Shown: positions 31,057 through 40,700 of the stretch, one piece after another | Position numbering within the stretch: the first letter of the stretch is position 1 | Layout of the letters: each line of letters opens with the position of its first letter | Virus record (IMG/VR): IMGVR_UViG_3300035670_000068 | Coordinates: 46,317 to 110,316 of that record | Strand: one strand, 5' to 3' | Length of the DNA: 64,000 nt | DNA from: a virus | Position numbers and translations under genes: made by a program | Notes under the pieces: model-generated | Told to the model about the DNA's origin: nothing | Databases searched by the model: none | Seen by the model: only the letters and a program-made list of their open reading frames with translations

Positions 31057-32126
31057 AGCTCGACCGCCTCTACTTCATTCATGATTTCCTCACAGAGCTT
31101 GGAAACTTCCTCTTTGTGAAGACCGATGTTGTGCGTCACCCACTCTTCGATGGACTGGCGAATAGTCGGGGCGCTGCTGACGGACACCGCTCGGGTGGTC
31201 GCTGCAGTCTTGGGAACCGGGATTGCTTGCACGACGCAACCAACTGCATCGAGAGCCATAACGTGATCGCGGATCATGGTCACTTCCTCGTCGGAAGCTG
31301 AGCCCAGGCGAACACGCACGAAGTTGCCGGCGCACTTGTCTGCCGCCTCTGCAACGTCCCAGGAGCTGTCGTAGTCGATGAACTTGGGCGCCTTGCTCTC
31401 GTAGAAGAAAACCCCCTCGTCGTTGACGATGGAGTAACCCGCTTTGGTGTTCACGTCGTTCCAGGTCTGGTGAGTCAGAGCGCCTACGCTGTAGACCTTC
31501 CCGCTCTCGAACGACTTGTGGTTGTGGTAGTGGCCACAGAAGACTCGCTTGAAGCCATGCTTGGCCAGCTCAGCAGCCCAGAAGCCATGATCAGGAAGCC
31601 CTGCAATCACGCCGTTCACCGGGACATGCAGAACCAGGGTCCACTCATGCTCAGCGCCACTCAGCTCGGTGAGGATCGATTCGATCTCGGCGCGTACCCG
31701 GTCCATGCTGTCGTACCAGGGAATCATGGCCACCTTCTCGTCACCGAACAGCTTGGGTTCAGAGACGACAATGACGCCATCGATCGTGCGCAGCGCTTCG
31801 CAGGCGCTCGACATAGCCTCAGAGTCACGCGACTCCAGGTCGTGATTGCCGGTCAGCACGCGAATGCACAAGCCATGCTTGTTGGTCAGCTTTCTGAATA
31901 GGTCGATAGCGGGGTTGAGGACGGTCGGGCTGACAGAGCCGCGAACGTGAAAGAGATCGCCCGCGATGTACAGCGTCTTGCCGCCATTCGCTTTCACCTT
32001 CATGCCGGCGTTTTCGATCTCGTCGAGAATGTGGCCGAGACGGCTGTTCAGCCCGTCAGCTGTCGTCGTTGCGAATTGGCTCCAGTTGTGCAGATGCACG
32101 TCGGAGCAGATACCGAACGGTTTCAT
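31053..32126 (-). CDS. SbcD/gp47-like nuclease
   Basis: A 357-residue metallophosphoesterase nuclease. Metal-binding motifs in order: GICSDVHLHNW, YIAGDLFHVRG, LTGNHDLES, LVLHVPVNG and FCGHYHNHKS. Pairs with the SbcC-like ATPase downstream (GTGA overlap) as the end-processing nuclease. ATG 32126 is about 35 bases from palindrome site 15, so these two genes probably share that promoter. Confidence 0.92.
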   Translation of the reverse strand: MKPFGICSDVHLHNWSQFATTTADGLNSRLGHILDEIENAGMKVKANGGKTLYIAGDLFHVRGSVSPTVLNPAIDLFRKLTNKHGLCIRVLTGNHDLESRDSEAMSSACEALRTIDGVIVVSEPKLFGDEKVAMIPWYDSMDRVRAEIESILTELSGAEHEWTLVLHVPVNGVIAGLPDHGFWAAELAKHGFKRVFCGHYHNHKSFESGKVYSVGALTHQTWNDVNTKAGYSIVNDEGVFFYESKAPKFIDYDSSWDVAEAADKCAGNFVRVRLGSASDEEVTMIRDHVMALDAVGCVVQAIPVPKTAATTRAVSVSSAPTIRQSIEEWVTHNIGLHKEEVSKLCEEIMNEVEAVEL

Positions 32127-32159
32127 TGGTTAGTGACTCCTGTTTGACTGCTGTCAGTG

Positions 32160-32177
32160 TAACTAACTTGTGAGTGA
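32160..32177 (-). promoter_or_regulatory. Operator-like palindrome, site 15
   Basis: TAACTAA-CTTG-TGAGTGA. On the transcribed strand TATACAAAA abuts its first arm, a good -10. Upstream of the SbcD-like gene. Confidence 0.75.
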
Positions 32178-32190
32178 TTTTGTATAGCGG

Positions 32191-32217
32191 AAAGACGGTA
32201 TCCGAGCAGATACCGTC
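32191..32217 (-). terminator. Hairpin terminator
   Basis: Perfect arms GACGGTATC and GATACCGTC with a six-base loop, followed on the minus strand by TTTCC. It ends the 32706 gene ahead of the site 15 promoter. Confidence 0.65.
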
Positions 32218-32223
32218 AGGTTG

Positions 32224-32706
32224 TTACTTGCGCTTGAGATAGATTACCGAGAACGAGTCAGCGTTCGCCAGGTAGTTCGGGCCGTACATATTGCGGATGC
32301 GTCGCTTGAGTTCGCTGGCGGGCTTTTCGTGCGGCTCAGCGATCATTAGGTGGTTGTGCTGCGCGTGCTCCTTGAGCATTTCATCCTTGTCGCCGCAGTG
32401 AACCGCTTTGACGATAGCCTCACCGACCTTCAAGCCTTCCCTGTTCAGGAGTCCAATCAACTGACCGGGTTTGACTCGACGGGACCAGGCTGAGCCCAGG
32501 CGGAAGGTGTTGAACTCGTCACCCATGCCGTCGAGCTTCTTGAACGGGATCACCGGCTGATAGTCGGTGCAGACCTGCACCTTGTCGCCTTTGATCGAGC
32601 AGGATTGGCAGTTGCCACAGGCGTCACACAGTCCACTTTTCATGTGGTAGAACTCGGCGTCAACGACCTTCAAATGGCGCAGATTACTGTTTATTGGTTG
32701 AGTCAT
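32224..32706 (-). CDS. Cys-rich hypothetical protein
   Basis: A 160-residue protein with LCDACGNCQSCSI and VCTDY near residue 30, a likely metal site, and a basic C-terminus (ELKRRIRNMYGPNY). It contains PGQLIGLLNREGLKVGEAIV, resembling a small beta-barrel. AGGTG precedes ATG 32706. Function unknown. Confidence 0.65.
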   Translation of the reverse strand: MTQPINSNLRHLKVVDAEFYHMKSGLCDACGNCQSCSIKGDKVQVCTDYQPVIPFKKLDGMGDEFNTFRLGSAWSRRVKPGQLIGLLNREGLKVGEAIVKAVHCGDKDEMLKEHAQHNHLMIAEPHEKPASELKRRIRNMYGPNYLANADSFSVIYLKRK

Positions 32707-32722
32707 GTTTCACCTACAAAGC

Positions 32723-32747
32723 AAAAGGGCGGAATGCCCGCCCTTTT
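32723..32747 (-). terminator. Hairpin terminator or attenuator
   Basis: Arms AAAAGGGCGG and CCGCCCTTTT with a short centre and T-rich ends on both strands. It lies after the 33141 gene but only 17 bases before the 32706 start and downstream of palindrome site 16, so it could also act as an attenuator. Confidence 0.65.
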
Positions 32748-32755
32748 GTTATAGG

Positions 32756-32773
32756 TGACTCACAGGTTAGTGA
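32756..32773 (-). promoter_or_regulatory. Operator-like palindrome, site 16
   Basis: TGACTCA-CAGG-TTAGTGA. On the transcribed strand CATAGAT lies a few bases upstream. Between the recA operon and the 32706 gene. Confidence 0.65.
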
Positions 32774-32778
32774 GTGAT

Positions 32779-33141
32779 CTATGCCTTACCAAACCGCGCT
32801 TCTGCCGCAGCGAGCCTTTTTTCGAGGCTCTGTCTCAGCTTGCTCGTCTTGGGCCTGTAACCCATTGCGCGACGAATGATGCGGACGGCGAAGAACAGGA
32901 AGATGCACAGTGCCCAGGTCTGCATGAAGCCAGGCGTCTGCCAGCCAACCGGCAGGAAGGTCAGGTACACGCCCAGGCCGAACTTGGTCAGCAGGGTCCA
33001 GTAGATGACTGCCGGGATCAGTGCGAGAGCGCAGATGACGCCCACGAAGATCGAGATCGCCAGTACGAAGGCGCCCAGGATCATCAGCAGTGCGCCAAGC
33101 GCCAGACCTACAACCTTCACACACTCAAGAAACGCCTTCAT
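32779..33141 (-). CDS. Membrane protein
   Basis: A 120-residue protein starting at ATG 33141 (MKAFLECVKVVGLALGALLM), one base after the recA stop. Three hydrophobic segments are visible (VGLALGALLMILGAFVLAIS, FVGVICALALIPAVIYW, WALCIFLFFAVRII). The C-terminus is basic. Function unknown. Confidence 0.7.
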   Translation of the reverse strand: MKAFLECVKVVGLALGALLMILGAFVLAISIFVGVICALALIPAVIYWTLLTKFGLGVYLTFLPVGWQTPGFMQTWALCIFLFFAVRIIRRAMGYRPKTSKLRQSLEKRLAAAEARFGKA

Positions 33142-33142
33142 T

Positions 33143-34240
33143 TCACTCACCTTTTGCCAGTTCGGTGGAGAGATCGGACTCAGCAACGTCTTCGGGAACG
33201 TCCTCGCTGCTGTCGTCCACCAGAGCCATGAGCTTCTTCATGGCGTCGGGATCGGTCTGCAGATGCGCAACCAGGGCGGCCTCGAAATACTTCTTGCCCT
33301 CCCACTCGATGCGCTTGCCGTCGCGAACCATGAAGCCTTTGCGCAGCAGAAAGTCCACAGTCGAGCCGATCACGTCGATCAGAGCGCCGCCACCTTCCTT
33401 GAACAGCACACGCCACTTCGCTTTCTGGAACGGGCGAGCGACCTTGTTCTTGACGATGTTGGCGGTGATCTCCTGGCCGCTGATCTGCTTCTCGTCGCCG
33501 GTCTTGCCGTTGGTGATCATCTTGCGACCCAGGCTGATGCGGATCGAGGCGTAGAACTCTGCAGCCTGGCCACCAGGAGTAGTGGTCGGATCGCCGAACA
33601 TCACACCCGGCTTCATGCGAATCTGGTTCAGCAGCAGGACGGTCATGTTGTAGTCCTCTGCGAACTGCGCCAGGATCGGGTAGCTCTGAGAGGTGGCGGT
33701 CGCCAGGGCCAGCTTGTCGCGCATGTTGTAGTCGCCAGCAGCGCGACGGTTGCCCTTCTCGTCGTACAGCTTGTCGTGCGGGATCATCGACGCCACAGAG
33801 TCGAATACCCACACCAGCGGGGCGTCGTCCGGGATCAGCTTGCGCTTGCGCACTTGCTCGGCGAAGGTCACAGCGATCTGGATCGACTCTTCGAAGGTCT
33901 GCGGACGCTTGTACACGAACAGACCAGTGTTCGGGTCGGTCTCCATACCCAGGCTGGCGGCGAGCTTCGGATCGAAGCTGCGTTCGTGGTCGCTGAAACC
34001 GGCGATACCGCCAGCTTCTTGGGCCGCCTTCATGATCATGGTGGCGATGAAGGTCTTACCAGAAGAGGCTGGACCGAAAATCTCGATCACTCGACCACCA
34101 GGGATGCCGTTCTCGTAGCTAGCAGACAGAGCCTTGTTCAGCTCCGGGATGCCGGTGTCGAGCCAGTTCTTGATGCCTACTTGCTCAGCGTTCTCACCGA
34201 TGATGCCGGCGAGAGCTGCAGCCAATGCAGTCTTGGTCAT
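33143..34240 (-). CDS. RecA-like recombinase
   Basis: A 365-residue strand-exchange protein with bacterial RecA motifs: Walker A IFGPASSGKTFIATM (about residues 54-68), FSDHERSFDPKLAASLGM, Walker B LVWVFDSVASMIP, and the L2-region LLLNQIRMKPGVMFGDP plus TTPGGQAAEFYASIRISL. Usually EHA appears where DHE stands here. It should pair homologous DNA in phage recombination and might also affect host LexA-type repressors, which is inference. Third of the 5' nuclease-RecA operon. Confidence 0.93.
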   Translation of the reverse strand: MTKTALAAALAGIIGENAEQVGIKNWLDTGIPELNKALSASYENGIPGGRVIEIFGPASSGKTFIATMIMKAAQEAGGIAGFSDHERSFDPKLAASLGMETDPNTGLFVYKRPQTFEESIQIAVTFAEQVRKRKLIPDDAPLVWVFDSVASMIPHDKLYDEKGNRRAAGDYNMRDKLALATATSQSYPILAQFAEDYNMTVLLLNQIRMKPGVMFGDPTTTPGGQAAEFYASIRISLGRKMITNGKTGDEKQISGQEITANIVKNKVARPFQKAKWRVLFKEGGGALIDVIGSTVDFLLRKGFMVRDGKRIEWEGKKYFEAALVAHLQTDPDAMKKLMALVDDSSEDVPEDVAESDLSTELAKGE

Positions 34241-34258
34241 TTTCTTGATCTCTCAGGT

Positions 34259-35224
34259 TTATTTGGCGAACTTTTCGAACGCCTGTTTCCATGCAGCCTC
34301 GTTCTTCACGATGCTCGCGAAGCTCAGCTCATGGCATTTATCGATGAAGCCATCCATGTCCATTGGGGAATGGGACTTGACGATCTTCTCGATGATCTCG
34401 GTAGAGCGGTGGCGCTTGGACAGGAGGTTCATCAGCTGCATGTTGCGCTTGAAGATTTCCAGGCCATCGCCATAGGCGAAGTTGCTCAGCTTCTTGCGCC
34501 AGCGAGACAGCTCTTCCGGCAGGTCGCCCTTCTCGAACTCGCCGCTTGCATGGCTAGCGTGAGCGCCGGACCACTGGATGAACTTGGGGATGCTGCCGTA
34601 CAGCTGGAACAGCAGAGCAAGGCACTTCTCCCCTACCCCTTCGACGCCGTTGATGTTGTCGCTGGAGTCGCCCAGGACAGCTTTCGCTTGGCTGAACAGA
34701 ACGGGGTTGGCGTAGCCGGTCTTCTCTTCGAAGCTCATGGCAGTGATCAACCGGCCCTCTTCGCGAGGATCGAACCAGATCACGTCGGGGCATACGAGCT
34801 GGAGCCAGTCCTTGTCGCCGCTGACCAGGACGATCTTCTGACCAGGCTCGCGGTTGTGAACGATGGCAGCGCCCAGGTCGTCAGCTTCTTCACCTTGAGC
34901 CATCCACTGAGCTACGCCCAGCATCGAGAGCATCTTGCGAATGACCGGCGTCTGCTCCTTGTACGCAGCGCGAGACTTGACCTTCTCAGGACTGTCGTCG
35001 CGTTTGCCTTTGTACTCGGGGAAGATTTCGTAGCGCCACTTGGCTCGGGAGTCCCACAGAACGATCAGCTCGGAGGCGTCTTGACCGAAACGATCGATCA
35101 CCGCCTTGATCATCTTGAGGGTGAAGAAAATTGCTTGGACTTGCTTGCCGTGAACGGTCAGCTCGCGAACGCTATGGGCTGCATAGCCGATGGAGTTGCC
35201 GTCGATGACAATCTTGGTGCTCAT
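34259..35224 (-). CDS. 5'-3' exonuclease (FEN/RNase H type)
   Basis: A 321-residue flap nuclease starting at ATG 35224. Acidic site motifs: IVIDGNSIGY, LIVLWDSRAKWR, YKGKRDDSPE, QGEEADDLGAAIV, VLVSGDKDWLQLV and LGDSSDNINGVEGVGEK (helix-hairpin-helix). It removes RNA primers and flaps in lagging-strand synthesis, as in T5 and T4 RNase H. A strong leader hairpin (35243-35266) precedes its ribosome site. Confidence 0.9.
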   Translation of the reverse strand: MSTKIVIDGNSIGYAAHSVRELTVHGKQVQAIFFTLKMIKAVIDRFGQDASELIVLWDSRAKWRYEIFPEYKGKRDDSPEKVKSRAAYKEQTPVIRKMLSMLGVAQWMAQGEEADDLGAAIVHNREPGQKIVLVSGDKDWLQLVCPDVIWFDPREEGRLITAMSFEEKTGYANPVLFSQAKAVLGDSSDNINGVEGVGEKCLALLFQLYGSIPKFIQWSGAHASHASGEFEKGDLPEELSRWRKKLSNFAYGDGLEIFKRNMQLMNLLSKRHRSTEIIEKIVKSHSPMDMDGFIDKCHELSFASIVKNEAAWKQAFEKFAK

Positions 35225-35242
35225 ACTCGACTCCTGGATGAA

Positions 35243-35266
35243 GTGAGGGGCCGTTAAGCCCCTCAC
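35243..35266 (-). other. Leader hairpin before 5' nuclease gene
   Basis: Perfect 9-bp arms GTGAGGGGC and GCCCCTCAC with a six-base loop, about 20 bases before the start codon and without a T-run. It lies between palindrome site 17 and the ribosome site, so it would be at the 5' end of the message, where it could stabilise the transcript. Confidence 0.55.
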
Positions 35267-35277
35267 ATTGCTTTGCC

Positions 35278-35295
35278 TAACTCACTTGTTAGTGA
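35278..35295 (-). promoter_or_regulatory. Operator-like palindrome, site 17
   Basis: TAACTCA-CTTG-TTAGTGA. On the transcribed strand TAATACC directly precedes it, giving TAATAC as -10. Drives the 5' nuclease-RecA unit. Confidence 0.75.
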
Positions 35296-35299
35296 GGTA

Positions 35300-36115
35300 T
35301 TAGCCCAGCAGTTCATCCAGCTCGTCGAGGTCGTCCATGTCCAGGTCAGCAGGCTTGGAAGCCGAGCCGCTTACCGGGATATAGTCGGCGTCTTCCGCGT
35401 CGGACATATCAGCCAGAGCAGCGCTGCTGCGCGAAGCAGGCAGAGCAGTGGCCGGCGCCGAGACGCCGATGATAGTGCCGATTGCGTTCAGAGCTTTCAG
35501 CTGGCCAGCGGAGTTTTCCTGAGCAACGAACTCGTCCAGGTTCACCAGGTTCACCAGAACCGCTTTGTTCACCGGAGTGGACTTCGCGCTCGGGAGAACG
35601 GTGTAGCTGGTATCCAGACCAGAGCCTTCACGCTTGATCTTGATATCGATGCCGCTGTCCAGGTCGGTGATATCACCGTATTCCTTGACCAGTTCGCAGA
35701 TGGACTCGAACACACCCTGACCAACTTCGAGCACCTGGACTTTGGTCGGCTCGGAGCCGGTCAGGTGCAGGACGTTCATCAGGTAGCGCTGGGCGGAACC
35801 AGCTTTCTTGAGGTATTCGGTCATCTTGTCGTCGGTGGAAACACCGAGCGACTTCTTGATGCACTCGCAGACTTCACAGGGCTTACCGAAGGTCTTCTCG
35901 GTGCAGACGTAGACCGCTTCCGGCTTGTCACCGGAGGCCGGCGACTTGATGAAGTGGATCGCCCAGTCGTGCCAGAACTGCTTGTCGTCACCACCGCGCC
36001 AGCCAGGCAGGATGCGATAGCGATGATCACCGGCTGCCGGTTTCAGAGTCGCTTGACGCGACTTCTTGGCTGCCATTTCTTTCTGCTTGTTCTGGATCAG
36101 TGCGAGAATATCCAT
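35300..36115 (-). CDS. gp32-like ssDNA-binding protein
   Basis: A 271-residue protein from ATG 36115 (MDILALIQNKQKEMAAKKSR). The core has HRYRILPGWRG, a Cys cluster CTEKTFGKPCEVCECIKK that could bind zinc as in T4 gp32, and YLMNVLHL. The C-terminus is Ser/Ala-rich and then acidic (DLDMDDLDELDELLG), the usual protein-docking tail of ssDNA-binding proteins. It coats ssDNA and recruits partners. Role inferred from pattern and location among replication genes. Confidence 0.78.
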   Translation of the reverse strand: MDILALIQNKQKEMAAKKSRQATLKPAAGDHRYRILPGWRGGDDKQFWHDWAIHFIKSPASGDKPEAVYVCTEKTFGKPCEVCECIKKSLGVSTDDKMTEYLKKAGSAQRYLMNVLHLTGSEPTKVQVLEVGQGVFESICELVKEYGDITDLDSGIDIKIKREGSGLDTSYTVLPSAKSTPVNKAVLVNLVNLDEFVAQENSAGQLKALNAIGTIIGVSAPATALPASRSSAALADMSDAEDADYIPVSGSASKPADLDMDDLDELDELLG

Positions 36116-36146
36116 AGTTTTTACGCCTCGTTTCGGATGTTGGGAT

Positions 36147-36176
36147 TTTTCGAATCTTCGAATCTTCGGATTTTTC
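36147..36176. repeat. Short tandem TCGAATCT repeats
   Basis: CGAATCTT is repeated in tandem (third copy CGGATTTT) inside the leader of the ssDNA-binding protein gene, flanked by GGATTTTTC. Could be a regulatory or slippage-prone stretch. Confidence 0.4.
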
Positions 36177-36202
36177 AGACTCACCAACTAAGCAGCTCGC
36201 CG

Positions 36203-36220
36203 TAACTAACTGCTTAGTGA
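36203..36220 (-). promoter_or_regulatory. Operator-like palindrome, site 18
   Basis: TAACTAA-CTGC-TTAGTGA, perfect arms, with an extra AACTAAGCAG half-site at 36186-36195. TAGACT lies seven bases upstream on the transcribed strand. Upstream of the ssDNA-binding protein gene. Confidence 0.75.
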
Positions 36221-36237
36221 TGTTTGTAGTCTAACAG

Positions 36238-36750
36238 TCAGTCGCACGAACTGCTAGAGGTAGAACAAGAGCTGCCGCTATCGCTGCTCGAACTGCCGCC
36301 CCAGGAGCTCGAACTGCCGCAACTGCGGGAGCTTTCGTAGCTGCTGGAAGAGCTGTACGACGGCTCACAGGAGCTGCTGCGCGAAGAGCGGTCGTCGTCC
36401 AGGTTCAGCGGGTTTGCCGGGTTCAACGGATGCGACACGCTCATGGGGTTCAGCGGGTTGCTCAGATCGTTGTCATAGCGACGTGCCGGCGTTGCGTGCG
36501 CGGTCGGCTTCGGTTCGCGTCGAGTCGCAGGTGCAGCCTTTGCGACCGGCTTCGGTCGGCTGATCTGATCAACACGAACAGGCGGAACAACCAGATCGCT
36601 GGCGAAGGTAGGAGCTCGACGAGCCTCGATCTTCTTCTCCAGCTCACGGATCGCCTGTTGGCGCACGCGGTTGGTGTCGCGATAGATGGCATAGCCAACA
36701 GCTACAACAGTGAGCAGTGTGGCGCCGCCCAGGATCAGTTCAGTGTTCAT
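36238..36750 (-). CDS. Membrane protein with Ser/Cys-rich tail
   Basis: A 170-residue protein. An N-terminal membrane helix (LILGGATLLTVVAVGYAIY) is followed by a basic coiled-coil (VRQQAIRELEKKIEARR), a Pro/Arg linker, NPLNPMSVSHPLNPANPLN repeats, and a final 50 residues nearly all Ser with scattered Cys, Gly and Tyr (SSSWGGSSSSDSGSSCSTS). Low complexity makes homology hard to judge. ATGA overlap with the 37664 gene. Confidence 0.68.
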   Translation of the reverse strand: MNTELILGGATLLTVVAVGYAIYRDTNRVRQQAIRELEKKIEARRAPTFASDLVVPPVRVDQISRPKPVAKAAPATRREPKPTAHATPARRYDNDLSNPLNPMSVSHPLNPANPLNLDDDRSSRSSSCEPSYSSSSSYESSRSCGSSSSWGGSSSSDSGSSCSTSSSSCD

Positions 36751-37664
36751 GCGGTTTTACCCAATGCTGCGAGGGCGGCTGCGCCCGGATGTTCTTTGGT
36801 ACGGACGCTGCCCTGCGCTTCTGCACGCAGATCGGCGCCAACTTGGATCAGCATGTCCCGGCGATGGCGGAAGCTGTCAGCGGCAGACTTGACCATTTCG
36901 GCAATAGCCTTCGCTTCGTGCTTGCGCATCAGGGTCTTCTGATACTTGGTGTCCTTGATGATCGCGGACTTGATCATGTTCTCGGTCGCTTTCGTACCGG
37001 CGCTGGCGAAGGCGTCGCGATACTTCTGATCCAACTGAGCTTCAACCAGGTCAACCTGTTGATCTGCGCGGTCAGCCTGGAACTGAGCCTTGTGTGCGAG
37101 CATCGAGTAGTGGGCGAACAGTGAGGCTTGGCGGGTCATCGCCAGACTGATGTTGGTCTGAGTGAACGCCAGGTCTTCGCGAAGCTGATCCGGGTCAATG
37201 TAGGTCCGCAGGTCAGAGCTGGGGGAGAAATCGTCCACCACCTCTTCACGCTTCGGTTCGACCGGCTCGGGCTTGGTCGGCTCAGCAGCTTCGACGGAGG
37301 CGAGTAGAGCTTCGACTTCATCGACCTCTTCACCGATGCCTTCTTCGATCAGCGCCAGCTCTTCGGCTTGCTGTTCTTCGGTCAGCTCGCGGGCGGCGAT
37401 CACGTTGTCCTGGGGCAGCTCGGTCAGAGCTTCTTGAGCCAGGTCTTCTGCAGTCACCTTCTCGGCGACTTCCGACTGCGGCTGCTCGATCTCTTCCAGG
37501 GCGGCCAGATCAGCCTCGTCCAGCTCGATCTCCGCTACCGGCTCTGCAGCCTTCGGCGCTTCAACTACGGGCGTGGTTTCGGCTGCAGCGATTGCCTCGA
37601 TATCTTCATCGAGACCGGCAAGCAGCGCCTCCAGCTCGTCGATTTCTACTTCGGGTTTGGACAT
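36747..37664 (-). CDS. Acidic hypothetical protein
   Basis: A 305-residue protein. The first 130 residues are strongly acidic (EIDELEALLAGLDEDIEAIA, and VDEVEALLASVEAAEPTKPE), then a folded helical part (RTYIDPDQLREDLAFTQTNI) with a basic C-terminal third (YQKTLMRKHEAKAIAEMV). The acidic-plus-domain layout resembles the 11358-12125 product. It is one unit with the Ser-rich membrane protein. Function unknown. Confidence 0.68.
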   Translation of the reverse strand: MSKPEVEIDELEALLAGLDEDIEAIAAAETTPVVEAPKAAEPVAEIELDEADLAALEEIEQPQSEVAEKVTAEDLAQEALTELPQDNVIAARELTEEQQAEELALIEEGIGEEVDEVEALLASVEAAEPTKPEPVEPKREEVVDDFSPSSDLRTYIDPDQLREDLAFTQTNISLAMTRQASLFAHYSMLAHKAQFQADRADQQVDLVEAQLDQKYRDAFASAGTKATENMIKSAIIKDTKYQKTLMRKHEAKAIAEMVKSAADSFRHRRDMLIQVGADLRAEAQGSVRTKEHPGAAALAALGKTA

Positions 37665-37698
37665 TTCTGTGCCTCGTTCTCGTTGTTTCTGCGACTAT

Positions 37699-37716
37699 TA
37701 ACTAACTATTTAGTGA
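37699..37716 (-). promoter_or_regulatory. Operator-like palindrome, site 19
   Basis: TAACTAA-CTAT-TTAGTGA, perfect arms, between the polymerase stop and the 37664 gene, upstream of the latter. Confidence 0.75.
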
Positions 37717-37721
37717 GGGGC

Positions 37722-40700
37722 TCAAGTAAAAATCTCTGCTACCTGAGCGAATACCGCATCGAGCAGTCCTTGTTTCGAACCGTCGAAGGCGATTTGTGCA
37801 GGGTTGAGTCCAAAGACGATGGTGCAATCCATCTTCGGGTCATAGTGGCTCTTGCCCACCAGCTCTTCCCATCCACCTTTCACCTCCGGGACCAGGTGTC
37901 GAATCGTCTTCGTACCCAGCGCCACGATGACAGGCGGTTTAAGCAGCTCGATCTCTCGACGCAAGTATCCTGCGCAGCCGTTGATCATGGAGTTCTCAAG
38001 CTCCATTTCCTTCGGCTTGCGGGCCTTTATCAGAGAGGTCATGTAAACGTCCTTCATCTTGAAGCCATGCTTGTCCATCGCTTCTTTGATGTAGCCGGCC
38101 GTATCGCCCACGCCGAACATGCCCTTCTCTTCCTCTTTCCAGGTCGGCATGTCGGTGATCAGCATCATGCGGGGCTTCTTACCCAGCGAGGGGTTCGGGT
38201 GCGTCAGACCGCCCAGCGGGCAAGCAGAGCAAGCGCACGTCTCGTCCACGATCTTGACCAGCTCACCCGCGACATACGGGTCAACCATGATCACCCGCTC
38301 AGCCTTCACGTTGTTCGTGACGATACCCGGCAAGAGCTCCTTCTGATCACGAAGTCGATCAGGGTGCCTGGCGTCAGGCTGAGTAGGCTCGATCTCTGCG
38401 AAGGCGCCCACTTTGTCCAGGGACTCTTGGACCCTGACGTTGCAGGATCGTCTGTTCACCCGCGCAATGAAGTCAGCCTTGTCTTTGAACGGGCCGCCCT
38501 TTCTCGCCTCCAGGATCGCCTGCGCGCCTGTTTCGGATAGACCCTTGATCGCTTGGAACGGCGCGTACAGCACCTTCTGCCCGCGACGGTGGTCATAGCC
38601 AATCTCGTAGCGGTCGGAAGACTTGTTGATGCTCGGCGGCACGATGTTGATTTCGTGCTCCAGGGCGTCTTTAGCCAGGCCCTGCAGGCGGTCTTCTGCC
38701 AGGATGCTCATGCAAGCGGCGAAGAAAGCCTCCGGGTGGTAGGTCTTCACCCACATCGTAATGTAGGAGATCAGGGTGTAAGCGGTTGCGTGCGACTTGT
38801 TGAAGGCGTAGCCGGCGAACTTCTCGATCTGCTCGAACAGGTTGGTGGCCACCAGGCGGTCCAGGCCCGAGACAGATTCACAGCCATCGACGAACTTGTC
38901 GCGCTGCTCGGCCATCTTGATCGGGTCTTTCTTACCCATGATCTTGCGCAGCCCGTCCGCTTCGGCCATCGAGTAGCCTGCCAGGTCTCGGGCCACCTGC
39001 ATCACCTGCTCCTGGTACACGATGACCGAGTAGGTTTCGCGAAGTGCAGGCTCTACGCTCGGGTGGATGTACTCGGGCGACTCGAAGCCTCGCTTGATCT
39101 TGACGTACTGATCCATCAGACCGGATTGCATCGGGCCTGGTCGATAGAGCGCTGTGGCAGCTGTTAGGTCGTCGAAGGTCAAGTTGCCCTCGCTGCCCAG
39201 GTCTTTCAGCAGCCGTCGCATACCGCCCGACTCGAACTGGAATACACCGAACGTCTTGCCGGCTGCGAACGAGTCGAGAACCTTTCTGTCATCCAGGCGC
39301 AGCGTCGTGAAGTCGACCTCGACCCCCGTCTGTTCCTTGATGTAGCTCTTGGCCAGGCGCATCACGTCCAGGTTGGAAAGACCCAGCACGTCGAGCTTGA
39401 TCAGACCGAAGTCCTCGACCACGCGCTTGTCCCAATTCACGACGTTCATGCCTTTGTCGTTCTTGAGGACGGCTCGATTCGCTACCGGCTCGCCGGCGAC
39501 GATCACGCCCGCTGCGTGCTGAGCGAAGTTACGGAAGCAGCCCTGCAGACCGACAGCCGTTTTCCAGACGGTCGGGTTGGCAATGGCGAAGCTCTCCAGC
39601 TCGGGCACCATCGCGACCGCTTCTTCAATCGGGATCGGCTGACCCGCTTCTTTCGGGACCAGCTTGGAGCAGTCGTAGTCGGACTCGCTCAGACCGTGCG
39701 CCTTGCCAGTCTCGCGAATCGCGCCCGCGCCCGCGATGGTGTTGTAGTTGGCGATACAGGCTACCCGGTCCTCACCGAAGTGCTCGACCAGGTGCTCAAC
39801 CACGTCCTGACGGCGGCTCGACATAAAGTCGAGGTCGATATCGGGAAGGTCGATACGCTCCGGGTTCAGGAAGCGCTCGAAGATCAGGCCGAAACGGATC
39901 GGGTCCACGTCAGTGATGCCCATCAGGTAGGCGACAAGCGAACCGCCGACAGAGCCCCGACCTGGACCTACTGTGATCTCGTTGCTCTTCGACCAGTCCA
40001 CGATGTAGCTCACCAGGAGGAAGTAGTCCTCAAAGCCCATGCGGTTCAGAACGCCCAGCTCGTACTTGAGGCGATCTCGATAGACCGGAATCTGCGATGC
40101 GTCAGGCTTGTAGCCAAACACCTCTTTCGTCAGGCGCTTCGACCAGCCCTTTCTGCACTGCTCAACCAGGGCAGCCAGCGGATTCGGGGCCATTTGCGGT
40201 AGGCTGACGGGCATCTTGTCCCACTTGTAGGTGGTGCAGATGAAATACTGGTCGGTGGCGTCTTCTGCGCGATCAAAGACCACTTTCAGATCGGACTCGG
40301 CGTAACCGAACTTGGTCAGGCGCTCGATGGTCTGGTTGATCTCGTAGCGCATTTCACCCGGCGTCAGAACGTGCAGGTCTTCTGCTGGCTCACGGCGGAA
40401 GGTGTCAGTGACCTTCTGGTGATCCAGGATGCAGTTCATCGTGTTGCGGAAAGCCACCTCGCCTTTGCTGTTCAGCGTGGGCCTGGTGATGATCGATCCA
40501 AAGCCCCAGCGGCCAATCGCCTCGCAGGCCTTTGCGTTGTGTCTGTCGTAGTACAGCGAGTTCACGGGAACGAGCTCTACGCACGCGGCAACGTCGCTAC
40601 AAGCGTCGGCAATCTTCTTGCACTTGTCGTATGCGTCTTTCATGGAGAACACGCTGTACGCACTTCCCAGCGTCATCCCGATGTTGCCCCGCTTGAAGAC

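Noticed and set aside
33005-35257. Long rightward open frame opposite recA and the 5' nuclease
   Set aside because: It mirrors highly conserved genes on the other strand, has no domain, and arises from the third-position GC bias.
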